A stretch of 64,000 nucleotides of DNA from Rugalucina vietnamica (lineage: Eukaryota; Mollusca; Bivalvia; Lucinida; Lucinidae), in the NCBI GenBank assembly GCA_964017185.1, contig OZ024878.1:18851851-18915850 (forward strand). Direction: 5' to 3'. The first letter of the stretch is position 1, and each line of letters opens with the position of its first letter. Position numbers and translations under genes: made by a program. Positions 29,795 to 60,225 of the stretch are shown here, piece by piece. The notes under the pieces were generated by a model that saw only the letters and a list, made by a program, of their open reading frames with translations, was not told the origin of the DNA and did no database searches.

Positions 29795-30967
29795 AAATGC
29801 GAATATGGCAGAAATACCAACAGTAAGAACAACAAGGTATGGCAAAAACTCTTTTCGTTTTGAGTCGGCCCGGGTGTGGAATAGTCTTCCTTATGAAATG
29901 AGAAAAGCTGAAAATTTCAAAGAATTCAAGAGGCTGATCCGCACCTGGACCGGCCCAGAATGTAAGTGTTCTATGTGCCAAACTTAGTTGTGTTTTTGAG
30001 TTGTGACTTACCTGTGAGCTTGTGTAGTCTTTATGTACAACCTCTTATGTTCCTCTTTGTCCATGTTTTATTTATGTTTTTTGATTGTGTCTTGTTTTAC
30101 TCAACTTAATTTTGCTAGATGTCTTATTTCTGCAAGCATTTTTACCATTTCTTAGCTTGAATTGGCTCCCTTTTTACTCTACCTAGGTTTCGTTTTCCTG
30201 GGTCTCAGGTTCTCTACAATAGCCTGGTGTGCTGTGGGGAAACCCTGGGTCCCACTTTTTTCGCCTTTCGTACCTTTCTAGCTAGAGAGAGTGGGGAGGG
30301 GGACCAACCAAGTTTCTTGAACTCATATGGATTTTGCTTCAATCTTGAATATGCTTTAATATACCTAGTGTTGCTGTCTTTCCCAGGCTCGTGTGGACTG
30401 CCCGTACAGCAGGGAAGGGCACCAGCATCGGTACTTTCTTAAACATTCTCTTAGTCTAATAATTCATTTCTATCTATCTTCTGATACTGAGTCGATCAAT
30501 TTCTGATCATCACCTCAGGTGTGGGGTGGGTGGCTAAATTTAGAATTTAGTCAAGGGAAAATTAAACATTTTTTCTTAAGCCCATAATATCTAAGCTCAT
30601 TTAATTTGTATTTTGTGCTTCATTTTATATTTACAATGTACATCTGTGATTCTTTTTATATACCTTGCTTTATGTAACTTAACTGTGATTTCTATCTGAT
30701 TTAACTTTGTCTGTATATATGTTAATACTTGCATGTTTTTACGTAAAATTGCATGTGCTTTCAATGCTTTAAATTTACCGCATATATTTAAATATTATTA
30801 TACTGATAATGCTAATGCTAATTGCTTAATTCTTAATTTTTGCAGCTTTTTTACATTTGTTATTCTACTTATGTTTGTCGGAAAATAGCTCTACGAGCTA
30901 ATGTTATTTGTTATTCAAAACCGACGTTAAATAAAATTTCTTGTATCTTGTATCTTGTATCTTGTAT
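29795..30967 (+). mobile_element. Third LINE nested in the second, TTGTATC tail
   Basis: The first 190 bp encode the C-terminus of a LINE ORF: TVRTTRYGKNSFRFESARVW, NSLPYEMRKAENFKEFKRL, then TGPECKCSMCQT and stop at about 29985, a CXCX2C ending common in CR1/L2-type ORFs. A 3' region near 1 kb follows, ending in about four TTGTATC units (30939-30966). CGC is present at both junctions, suggesting a short duplication. Confidence 0.75.
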
Positions 30968-31250
30968 CTCGCTTCACTCGTGCGTTCAAGGGACTAATCT
31001 CTCCCCCATCCGAACCCCCTGGTGAAATAATGTCATTTGACGTGTCACCAGTAAACTATTCAGATTCAGATTCAGATCCTTAAATTCTTGTGGGATAGCC
31101 TCTTTCCTCCACATAGGGTAAAACAACTCTGTCAGTTTCTCTGCCATGGGTAGCCCCCGGCCATATAAACCTCTGCAGGAATTGCATCTGCACCTGGAGC
31201 AGTTGTCGTTGATCGGTCTTGTACTACAATACCGGGTTTTACACATTTCA

Positions 31251-32344
31251 TCAAAATACGAATTTACTTGTCAAATATCGATTTTCCGGCTTTGCATGAT
31301 GTGAAAAGGCCCGGATAAAAACAATGGAAACTGCGTGGGCAGAAAATTAACAAATTTTTTCTTGTTCCGGCAACAAATCTTTTCTTTGAATGTTTGCAGC
31401 ACCACTTGCGAGGCAGTTCCTTTCTACAATATATATTCTACTGAATCAACTTGCTGACAAGTTTTTAAAGTGCACAAATTATCGATTTTTCAACTCCATA
31501 TGCTGCTTGAAAAAATCAATGTTTTTATCTTGATGGAGTGAAAGCATAATATTCAGAAATAAGGGTGCCACAGTATGTGTAGATAGATAAAGCTTACATT
31601 TACTGGAGATAGTCGTCAAGCTTAGTCTGCTAGGCATTTCGCCACCCCCATGGTGAAGTCACTCCACTGGTGAAGTATTGTCAATTTGGCGTAAACCATT
31701 CAGATTTTTTCTTAGCCAAGCAATTCTGCTTCATATACGCAGACTGTCTTGTGGTGGGGGAAAGCCAGGGCAGTTCTCAATGTTTGGTAAAAAAAAAAAA
31801 AAAACACTCTGTAAAACCACTGGGCCCTGAAGGTGACAGTCAAAAGGTACAAGTAGGCAATGATCAGGAAAAGGTGCGATCAGAAAGAAACACACACTCC
31901 AAAAACTGAGGTGGGAAAAAACAAAATTGACAATTAGGTACTAATACTTAGAAAACATATCGTAAGCCGAGTGAGCAGCTATTTTCCAATAGGTGGTCAC
32001 TCAGTTACCCGAACTTAACTAAACGTACTTAAGGTTCAAACAGCAAAAAAATCGACACCTAAACACAAAACAAATAGAACCACAACAGAAGTATGGCCTT
32101 GGAACAATCAGTAATATAAAATTACTGGGGGGCTTAAATAGATTTTACAGAGCTCTAACCTCACCCTCATCCTCTGCAGTGGTTCAGTTACTTGTTTGGT
32201 CCTCGTGGTGAATCTCTAACTAGTAAATGAATCATCAAGGACAAATAAATAAATCATGATAACCACCATGATGAATAAAAAAACGAGGACTCACAGATTC
32301 AGTAAGCTGCCCAACAATGGAGGTCCCTGGGCGCCGAATAACTT
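31251..32344. other. No gene seen; LINE 3'-end scrap
   Basis: 31660-31705 (CTGGTGAAGTATTGTCAATT, CCATTCAGATTTT) resembles the CR1-like LINE 3' end at 41487-41530. An A run is at 31790-31804. Otherwise nothing recognised. A 5' untranslated exon of RUNDC1 could lie here. Confidence 0.5.
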
Positions 32345-32346
32345 AT

Positions 32347-32380
32347 TGAAATCTGGTTTTCCCGCGTTGCGGCTCGTATG
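32347..32380 (+). repeat. MITE-A terminal scrap
   Basis: GAAATCTGGTTTTCCCGCGT followed by TGCGGCTCG is the right terminal repeat only. Confidence 0.5.
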
Positions 32381-32449
32381 ATTAAATGTTTTCTGTTTTA
32401 AACCAGACATTAAGCAAGTTAAATAAAGCTTCTTTATCTTTAAATCAGA

Positions 32450-51962
<19,513 letters not shown>

Positions 51963-52099
51963 GAGGAAAAAGTAGCAGCAACACAGAATTAATTTCTCCA
52001 CATACTGCATGACAAATCAACAATGATCTTAGGGCACAGTCAACAATGGAATTCCGAGACAACCAATATGACTTGAGTACATCCAACACAGATGAAATT

Positions 52100-52330
52100 G
52101 ATTAACTCATTTAAGCCTGGCGTCCCTTTTATGGGACATATGCAAACAGAATAGCCCCAGATGTGACGCCGCAGAACGCGGCGTCTCATCTGGGGCTATT
52201 CTGTTTGCTTAGAGAATTTTCATCGAAAAATGGAATGAAATTTGTAAATCCTATCTGAAGCCCCTAAAAATGAAAGTGGACTCACCCAAATAATAATGAT
52301 GGGAAAAACCATTCGTCAAATATGGGTTAA
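52100..52330 (+). repeat. Hairpin repeat H1 copy, intact stem, 3' of RUNDC1
   Basis: A near-perfect hairpin: GCAAACAGAATAGCCCCAGA rising to CGCCGCAGAACGCGGCG and returning TCTGGGGCTATTCTGTTTGC. Flanked by TTTAAGCCTGGCGTCCC. Probably within the RUNDC1 3' untranslated region. Confidence 0.75.
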
Positions 52331-52705
52331 AGGTTGTAGGATGCAAATACCTGTCTGGGAATAACTTGTTTGCAGGTAGGTACATGTATATATTTTCTTT
52401 TGTGTGTATATTGATTGCATCTGCTTTGGTTGTACTCAGTCCATTAGGTTATCTCTTTATTACTGGTTATCTCTTGATAACTGGTGTTAAAGCCATATGG
52501 GTAACTTTGTCACAAATTCTCACAAAATATTGATTTCTTGAAAGAGGGAACAATGTTTATTTATCAGGGATCAAGCTTTATGATAGTTTGTTATTTAAAG
52601 AGCTGGCTTTAAAGTTTTGTTTTATATGTATAAACATGGGACCATCACTTGCTGATATTTTTTTATGAGTGCTTTCAAGCCAAAGTTTTAAAACTGACCA
52701 TATAT
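52331..52705. other. Probable RUNDC1 3' region, no clear poly(A) site
   Basis: AT-rich. No AATAAA close to the stop codon stood out. Confidence 0.4.
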
Positions 52706-53526
52706 ACTTAAACGCAAAAGTTTCGCAACACTTATAAAATGCAAATTTCTTCATACTGACTTGAAAATTTCTTTCGGTGATATTACGATTGACAAGTCCA
52801 GACCTTGGCCTTGCATACAACATGAAAATCAGAACGCTGCAGCTTATGAATACCATTAAAACGTCAAAACTTCAAAGTTACCTATTTTTTAAAAGTCACA
52901 GAGGTACAGTACCTTACATTGTATGTGATAATGAAATTTCAAACCAATGTTTGTTTTCAAAGCAAAAAGGACAACAAATGCAAAAATGGAAATGGTATGC
53001 CTTGGTCGACGTTTATTACATGTATGTAACGTGTTTAGGTTTGGACATAAATGACTGTTAATAGGTAAACGAATATCAATAATCAAATTCTTTTAATGGC
53101 ATAATGTAGCCCTCGGTACATTGCATGAATGGCTAAAAGATCAAGTCTTAGCCGACCATAATGAGTATGTAATGGCTCTTTGAAAAAATAAGCTAACGTC
53201 AACAAAGAAACGCATCAACTAAGAGTGCTGCTAAACAATAATTTCTGAACATTATTGTTGTTTTCTTCTTGTACAGACACCAGGCTATCGATTGATGCTG
53301 TTTGTTTTTAAATCGAAATAAATAATAAATAATATTTTAGACGCAAAATGGTAAAAAACACAAATGTCACATTAACGCCAGAATAAAAACATGCGATCAA
53401 ATCCTGTTTGTTGCAAATCATTACCCATTTTGTATGGACATAAAATATACTTTCAAAAATATCCTTACATGGGCAATGTTGAAGAAAACGAGGATGTTAA
53501 TTGTTGCGTTACTTTTGCGTTTAAGT
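52706..53526. mobile_element. 820-bp DNA element with 24-25-bp terminal inverted repeats
   Basis: ACTTAAACGCAAAAGT-TTCGCAACA at the left is matched by TGTTGCGT-TACTTTTGCGTTTAAGT at the right. Internal frames are short and without transposase motifs. Size and ends suit a deletion derivative of a Tc1/mariner-type element; the target duplication is unclear. Confidence 0.65.
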
Positions 53527-53689
53527 TTAGTACATGACTGTTATGATCATACCAAATGATAATATTATGGGTTTGCCGAATTGCATAAAAAACAGGTTAG
53601 AGGTCCATAATAATCACATAAGCTTGTAGAAATCTGTTTCTGTTGCTATCTGTTTACACATGTTGGTTGTGATATAATCTAAACATGAC

Positions 53690-53890
53690 ATTGCGCATGT
53701 ATGACTTGTCTGAATTTATGTATGCTTGTACTTACACATGAACTTACATATATACACATTAGCTTGCTCATGTACACATGACATGGTCTTTGTTTTAACA
53801 CACACACGCTTGCAAAACACATTAGCTTTGCACATGCGCACATGTACAAATGACCTTACATGAGCTTACACATGAACTTACACATGCTTA
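53690..53890. repeat. ACATG-rich degenerate repeat
   Basis: Many CACATG/ACATGA words in short succession (CTTACACATGAACTTACA recurs at 53731 and 53869). No fixed unit length. Confidence 0.55.
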
Positions 53891-54036
53891 ATTGTTATTA
53901 TTTATTTACAATTCTATTCAGGAAATGGTTGGCCATTCATTCTTTTGTTGATTGTATCAGAAAAATCCGTTCTACTAGATAGTGCAATAATTGTACATAA
54001 ATCACTAGATTATTATTGATTCTCATTGTTACAAAA

Positions 54037-54276
54037 TGAGCCGTGACGGGAGAAAACCTGTCTTTGGGGTTTTTGACTAGGTCAGACACAAACTGGCCTG
54101 TACAGCCACAGAAGATGGCTAGAAGCTTGAAATTCTGGATTTAGGAAGGAGAGTAATTGTACTATCCAAGTAGCAAAAACAAAGGCGCTGATCAGCTGTG
54201 CAGTTACTTCACAGCTGATCTGCGCCTTTGTTTTTGCATAGCCTAAAATCTGGTTTTCTCACGACACGGCTCATAT
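54037..54276 (+). repeat. MITE-A copy 17
   Basis: ATGAGCCGTGACGGGAGAAA at the left and GGTTTTCTCACGACACGGCTCA at the right. The palindrome is GTGCAG/CTTCAC, with one uncompensated change. Confidence 0.82.
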
Positions 54277-54436
54277 GAGCTGATTTGTCGCAGAACCAAT
54301 GACTGTTGTCCATTCTTATCGTCTTTTAATTTGCAAGACTGTTGTGTGAATGAAATGTGCATTAAGTACTGGTTATCTGCATCTTGGATAACCGACTGTC
54401 CCTGCATGACATCAGTCACTGACTGTGGAATATAAT

Positions 54437-54660
54437 TGAGCCACCGCATGAGAAAACCAACAAATTTGGTTTCCGACCAGTTTCTGTACAGTCACAGAAG
54501 CAGGCTAGAGGCTTGAAATTTTGGATGGAAGTACAAGAGGAATTTTACTATCCAAGTAGCGAAAACAAAGGTGCTGATCAGCTGTACAGTTACTGCACAG
54601 CTGATCTGCGTCTTTGTTTTCGCATATACGAATAGTTAGTTTTCTTATGTGGCGACTCAA
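54437..54660 (+). repeat. MITE-A copy 18
   Basis: TGAGCCACCGCATGAGAAAA at the left, palindrome TGTACAG/CTGCACA, right end GTTTTCTTATGTGGCGACTCA. Confidence 0.8.
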
Positions 54661-54865
54661 TTTAATATTAAAACAATTCTTTGGTTCTATTACACAGCTG
54701 TTCTTATTCACTGATATGAATGCAAATCTTAAGTGATATTGGGATGTGTGTAGCACTTACATGCCTTATTGTTTTCTTTTTGCATGGAGAGAAGAGTTGC
54801 AGTAAATGGCTTTATAATACTTATTTTCTCTTAAGTTTGCTCCTCAAAAAGCTGTCACATCATTA

Positions 54866-55139
54866 CAAAAACATGCCCATGCAATACACAGAGATGTTTT
54901 AAGCTTTAAAAGTTGAAAAATTTTCAGCTGAAAAAGTTTGATGTTTTTCTTATTTTTGGTCAAAACATTGACTATGGTTAAAAGTTAGAACCGCCTCGGT
55001 GAGGCGGTTCTAATGAGTACCCACAATCTATGTTTTGGAGCAAAAATAAGAAAAATAGGTATACCCCTGTAAACCCCAGTTATACCATAAAAAATTGGGT
55101 TTAAGGTTGTATTCATTGCCCGGATATGTTTTCCTGATG
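54866..55139 (+). repeat. MITE-B copy 6, full length
   Basis: ACAAAAACATGCCCATGCAA at the left and ATTGCCCGGATATGTTTTCC at the right. Inner inverted pair AGAACCGCCTC / GAGGCGGTTCT, then CACAATCTATGTTTTGGAGC. The best uninterrupted reference for the family here. Confidence 0.82.
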
Positions 55140-55678
55140 AAGGTGCTCTTTGTATGATTTTATTACCCTTTTGGGGCCTTGTCAACTAGTTTGTTAAAAG
55201 TTTGTTGTAGCTCAAACAACTAGTCGGTTTAATCTCTTTTATCATATATTTATTCTTTTCTGAGTTGTTAATTAGGCCAGATGTTATGAGAAACGTTTTA
55301 CTCATGACATTACTCATAAACTTTTCATTTGGCCTTCTATTTAGTTGAAATCTTGAAAATATATACATTAGTTCTAGATACTGTAGAAATGGTTTAGCAT
55401 GGGAAATTTACACTTAGGTGCTATATTTATGCCAGTTTATCACAATAAGTGTTTATTGTCTGAAACAAAAAAAGTAGTGAAACCATTTTTTTTTCACTAA
55501 TTACTTTTCTTTATTTTGTGTATCATTTGCCATTCACTGTCTTCAAATCTTTTTGTAAGTCATTAACGAGAGCATTGAATTCACATGCAGTGGAATTCTT
55601 AAAGCAAAATATTCACAAAATAAGCTTATTTTTGCAAGTAAATGTTTGCAAAAGTAAGGAGCATGCCTATTGCCTTTT
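55140..55678. other. No gene seen
   Basis: AT-rich sequence, nothing recognised. Confidence 0.5.
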
Positions 55679-56449
55679 GGCTCACCTGTTCGAAAGTACA
55701 GGAAGAGCTATTGCAGTCACCCCAGCGTCCATGTCCGTGTTGCAAAAATGTTAAAGTTTTTGGTTAAAAATTTTATAAGTCTATATTTCTTGAACCTGTT
55801 GACAGTACAAGTTGATACTGTGCCTCGAGTTAGATATTGGTCTGAAGTTTTATGCTGTACCATCGTGACCTACCTGGATGACCTTGAGGTCAAGGTCACA
55901 GACTTTGAAATTTTATGTTAAAGGTTTTTGGTTAAAGTTTTTATAAGTCTACATTGTATCTCTTGAACCTGTTGATGGTTCAAGTTGATACTAAGCCTGC
56001 ACTTAGATATTGGTCTGAAGTTTTATGCTGTACCATCTACACCTACCTAGGTGACCTTGAGGTCAAGGGTAGGGACTTTGAAATTTTATGTTAAAGTTTT
56101 TGGTAAACGGTTTTAGAACTCTATATCTCTGGAACATGTGGAACTAAAGTTTTATGCTGTACCATTATGACCCACCTGGGTAACCTTGCGGTTAAGGTCA
56201 CATAACTTGAAATTTTATGTCTAAGTTTTTAGATTAGGTATTTAGAATAATATACTGGTAAACTTGCGGATGAGCCTAGTTTATACATTGAATCCTATTA
56301 GATATTGGTCTGAAGTTTTATGCATTACCATCATGACCCACCTGAGTGACCTTGAGGTGAAGGTCATGGACTTTGAAAGTGGATTTTAATAGTTTTAGTG
56401 GCAAAGTGCAAGTCAGGCGAGCTAAGCTGTCCTGTGACAGCTCTTATTG
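55679..56449 (+). mobile_element. Tandem-core element R3, copy 1
   Basis: Starts GGCTCACCTGTTCGAAAGTA and CAGGAAGAGCTATTGCAGTC. Inside are about four units of 150-180 bp (TTTATAAGTCTA, GGTCTGAAGTTTTATGCTGT, GACCTTGAGGTCAAGGTCA). Ends GCTGTCCTGTGACAGCTCTT. Confidence 0.72.
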
Positions 56450-56547
56450 ATATACTACGCAATGTGTGGATGTATAGCAGTCATACCTTTTGTAAAAGTA
56501 TGCTTGAGTTTTCCAATACCAAGATGTAATTTTAAACGAGTCATTAC

Positions 56548-56600
56548 AAGAAGACTGATCTTTCGAGTTTCTGAGCGGGTCTGACTAGAACCAGGCTTAT
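56548..56600 (+). repeat. MITE-A scrap
   Basis: AAGACTGATCTTTCGAGTTT then GCGGGTCTGACTAGAACCAG, a left-half fragment of the family. Confidence 0.4.
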
Positions 56601-57488
56601 TAATACTTTTGCGGTAATGTGTAACGTCATTGACGACGTCCGTAACAACAATAAAAATTTTCCTTGAAAATATTATAGCATTAAAGGCGATAAAATCCTA
56701 TTTTAAAAGGCATATGATAAAACAAATCTTACACTCGTGAAATGACCACTCTTGTAAGATCCTCTATGTCCAAAAATAGATGGTGGCTATAGGCTTGAAA
56801 TAACTGATTTTTTAAGCAAGAAGAGGTACTGTTGATATCTATGATAATGTGCAGTTAAAAGCAGGTATGATTGGGCTATCTACACAAATCTCACTCATTA
56901 CAGCCATAATTATATGTTGAATCTCATCAGACTTTTCATATGTGTGTTTGGACATCAGATGATTGACTGAAACACTGTGTTATGTTATCCATTTAAGAAA
57001 TGAGATAGAAAAAAAACAATATGCACACTTATTTATTGTATTGAGGCTATATTTTTGTTGAAACTGTATGATTTGCTATGAACAGATTCAGTTGGGTGCT
57101 TGAACATGCCTGGACATTATATTTTCATGAAGTTACACGATTGATTGAATGTGTAGAACACCGAGAATAATTGCTTTGAACTAGCCATAGGTGGTTACAT
57201 AATTATTTCTCATATTGAGTAACCATGCAGCTAATGATGTGAGGTTGTGCCCCATGTGCTACTGAAGAAAATTAGTTACTTTCCTGTCATTTTCTGATTG
57301 GAGGATGCTTTAACTGATAGAAATGTTTGCTTTACCTTATTGCTGTTTCGCTATGGTACTCTAAACACTCTAAAAGTTTGGGTTAATGGTTGTAGTAGAA
57401 TAGATTAAGTAGATTTAATAGCTGCCTTCTTTTGAAGGCGCTTTGCCATATTTGGACCCAAAGACAAATCCATGATAATGATTATTTT
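56601..57488. other. No gene seen
   Basis: AT-rich sequence, nothing recognised. Confidence 0.5.
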
Positions 57489-58392
57489 TAGCTTGCCTGT
57501 ACGAAAGTACAGGAAGAGCTATTGCAGTCACCCCGGCATCGGCGTTAGCGTTAGCGTCGGCGCTGCTCAAAATGTTAAAGTTTTTGGTTAAAGTTTTTAT
57601 GAGTCTATATCTCTTGAAGTTGTGGATGGATCAAGTTGATACTTAGCATGTTGGTAGATATTGGCCTGAAGTTTTATGCTGTACCATCATGACCCACCTG
57701 GGTGACCTTGAGGTCAAGGTCACGGACTTAGAAATTTTTTGTTAAAGATTTTGGTTAAAGTTTTTATAAGTCTATATCTCTTGAAGTTGTTGATGGATCA
57801 AGTTGATACTTTGCATGTTGGTAGATTTTGGTCTGACGTTTTATTCTGTACCATCATGACCCACCTGGGTGACCTTGAGGTCAAGGTTACAGACTTAGAA
57901 ATTTTGTGTTAGAGTTTTTGGTTAAAGTTTTTATAAGTCTATATCTCTTGGATATGTAGATGGATCAAGTTGATACTATGCATGTTGGTAGATATTGGTC
58001 TGAAGTTTTATGCTGTACCATCATGACCCACCTGGGTGACCTTGAGTTCAAGGTCACAGACTTTGAAATTTTATGTTAAAGCTTTTGCTTAAAGTGTTTT
58101 GAACTGTGTATTGCTGAAACAGATGGATGCATCTAGTTGATACTTTGCTGTTAGATATTATTCTTTTATTATGCTGTAGCATCTTGACTCACCTGTGGTC
58201 AAGGTCACACACTTAGGTTTTAGGTTATAAGTCTATATCAAGTATGTAGATGGATCAAGTTGAACTTAGCATGTTGGTAGATATTGGTCTGAAGTTTTAT
58301 GCTGTACCATCACGACCCACCTGAGTGACATTGAGGTCAATGTCTTTGGTCATAGATTTAATAGCTACGCTCTCCTGCGATAGCTCTTATTC
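57489..58392 (+). mobile_element. Tandem-core element R3, copy 2
   Basis: Starts TAGCTTGCCTGTACGAAAGT with the hairpin CTGTACGAAAGTACAG, then CACCCCGGCATCGGCG and a GTTAGC repeat. About five units follow with CTTGAAGTTGTTGATGGATC and TGACCTTGAGGTCAAGGTCA. Ends CTCCTGCGATAGCTCTTATT. Confidence 0.75.
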
Positions 58393-58559
58393 ATAATTTC
58401 TTTCAAATTTTGTCATTATTGTCCAAAGTGTTTTCAAAAATGGCTACAAAATGTTGAGAAGCAGATCAGACTGCTTTTCAAGTCATAGTCTGGTCAACAT
58501 TTGCACTAGTTTCCAATCTTACACATTTTTTGAAGGCAGAATGCTGTAATCTGACTTAG

Positions 58560-58775
58560 AGAATTTTTTCAAAGGCAAAAATTATTGACAATTTCGTTGG
58601 AAAAAATTTGATATTTTTAGGGTACACGTTAGAACCCGCAGGGCGGTCCTAACGAGTACCCACAATGTATGTTTTGGATAAAAAATAGGTTCATGTATAC
58701 CCCTGCAAACCCCACTTTTTCTATATAAAAGTGGGTTTAAGAGGGTATACATTTAATGGACGTGTTTTCCTTATG
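58560..58775 (+). repeat. MITE-B copy 7
   Basis: TACACGTTAGAACCC and GTACCCACAATGTATG, then CCCCACTTTTTCTATATAAA with its return GTGGGTTTAAGAGGG. Right end GACGTGTTTTCCTTATG. The left end is eroded. Confidence 0.75.
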
Positions 58776-59039
58776 TTACTTTTGTACAAAATCTTGAGGG
58801 TTATGGTTACTCTAGTACTATCTACTGTCTCTGAATCTTTTGTTCTCAATTTTGTATTTTATATATTATTATACTGCCATTTTTGTTGCTCACTCTTTAC
58901 TTTTTTCTCTGTCTGTTTTCATTTCATGTCACTTCAGACAATATAGTCTAACAAGGTAATGGGTTGTAATTTTATGAATTTTACATTTTCAAATAGTTAT
59001 GATTCTATATTATTTTGTTAATTTTATGTTTGTTTCTTA

Positions 59040-59200
59040 ATTGTAGCATTTCACTTTGAAATGAATTCCATTTGAAATGAATTCCATTCTGTATAATATG
59101 AAATCCATTCAGTTTCTGTATGAAATCCATTCCATTTGATACAAAAATCATTCCATTCAATATGAAATCCATTCTGGTTTAGTTATGAAATCCATGTTAT
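59040..59200 (+). repeat. Degenerate GAAATCCATTC repeat
   Basis: ATGAAATCCATTC or close variants recur about eight times with irregular spacing. No longer unit is seen. Confidence 0.7.
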
Positions 59201-59259
59201 TATATACATGCACTAACATAATATTATATGGTGCAGTGAAAAGCAGTGTTCATGCAAAT

Positions 59260-59496
59260 GAGCCGCCTCATTGGAAAACCAACAATCTGCATAGGCGAAA
59301 ACAAAGATGCAGATCAGCTTCGCGGTAACCGCGAAGCTGATCAGCGCCTTTGTTTTCACTACTCGGATAGTACAATTCCTCTTCTACTTAAATCAGAAAT
59401 TTCATGCTTCTGGCTCTTTTCTGTGCTTGTACAGGCCGGTTTGTGTCGGACCTGTTCGGAAACCACATTGTTGGTTTTCCCACGAGGCGGCTCAAA
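59260..59496 (-). repeat. MITE-A copy 20, with a third stem version
   Basis: ATGAGCCGCCTCATTGGAAA at the left and GGTTTTCCCACGAGGCGGCTCA at the right. The palindrome centre is CTTCGCGGTAACCGCGAAG: both arms have changed together relative to TTCGCAG/CTGCGAA. Confidence 0.85.
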
Positions 59497-59689
59497 TGTA
59501 AAGGATATCAGAGGCTAACATTAAAATACCTCATAAAGTATCTTTCATTCTAAAGTTATTTCTTATTTCTACCAACTAGCTCAGCTCTGTGGCAAAAACT
59601 CACAGGTCAGAGTGATGGTGGTGTTTCTGTGCCGGAGTAGGCACATGGAAATTGTTTGCAGATGCTTACTTTAAGAATTGCAAAGTACG

Positions 59690-59927
59690 AGCCTTTGCAT
59701 GAAAAAAGTCAACAATTTGGGTTTCTGACCAGGTCTGACACAAACCAGGCTGTACAGTCATAGAAGCAAGCTAGAACCTTGAAATTTTGGATTTAAGAAG
59801 AGGGGGAATTGTACTATTTGTTTAGCAAAATCAAAGACGCTGATCAGCTGTGCAGTTACTGCACAGCTGATCTGCGCCTTTGTTTTCGCCTATGCATATT
59901 GTTGGTTTTCTTATGTGGCGGCTCAAT
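59690..59927 (+). repeat. MITE-A copy 21
   Basis: CGAGCCTTTGCATGAAAAAA at the left, GTGCAG/CTGCAC palindrome, right end GGTTTTCTTATGTGGCGGCTCA. Confidence 0.8.
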
Positions 59928-60225
59928 TTATTTGGACAATTTTCAAGCCAGCTTCTGTGGAAACTGATGTTGATGCAAATTACTCAAAATTTTTAATTAA
60001 AGACAAAAAGGAAATTTATCTTAAGTCATATGTATACATGTTTAGGTATCTGTTAAAATTGTTGCGGAATAAATAAAGAGCATATGAAAAGCATATTTTA
60101 GTCTTTGCAGTTGTGTTTTTGTTCCTAATATAAGATACTTTTATGACTTCATGCTGAAAATGAAAAACACACACACAAAAAAAAACAGGAAAGTTATTGA
60201 ATGTTCATGCATTCAATGGTGCCAT

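Larger units (their letters stand above)
29286..31075 (+). mobile_element. Second CR1/L2-like LINE, 5'-truncated, split by another LINE
   Basis: 29286-29794 matches the C-terminal part of the LINE at 25322 (CGGATTCTTGAGGAGAAATT onward). It breaks at AAGTTCGC and continues at 30967 (CGCTTCACTCGTGCG) to the GATTCA tail ending 31075. It inserted into the RTE-like element, duplicating ATCC. Confidence 0.85.
27640..31250 (-). mobile_element. RTE-like LINE (minus), split by a CR1-like LINE
   Basis: The element reads from about 31250 to 29282, then 27640, with 29286-31075 removed. The minus-strand 5' part (31080-31240) encodes an INDNC...GLPMAEKLTELF...AIPQEFKD stretch. The next part resumes exactly with DASIIHLYKRKGNPQVCDN. 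ATCC is present at both junctions (29282-29285, 31076-31079) as the target duplication. The 3' part encodes RT, a linker with a GA microsatellite, and a C2H2 finger. It is 5'-truncated and carries frameshifts and stops. Confidence 0.8.

Noticed and set aside
54505..54756. 83-residue frame with CENKDADQLCSNCTADQHLCF
   Set aside because: A recurring translation of the MITE-A palindrome, also seen at 41929 and 59246; no coding role supported.
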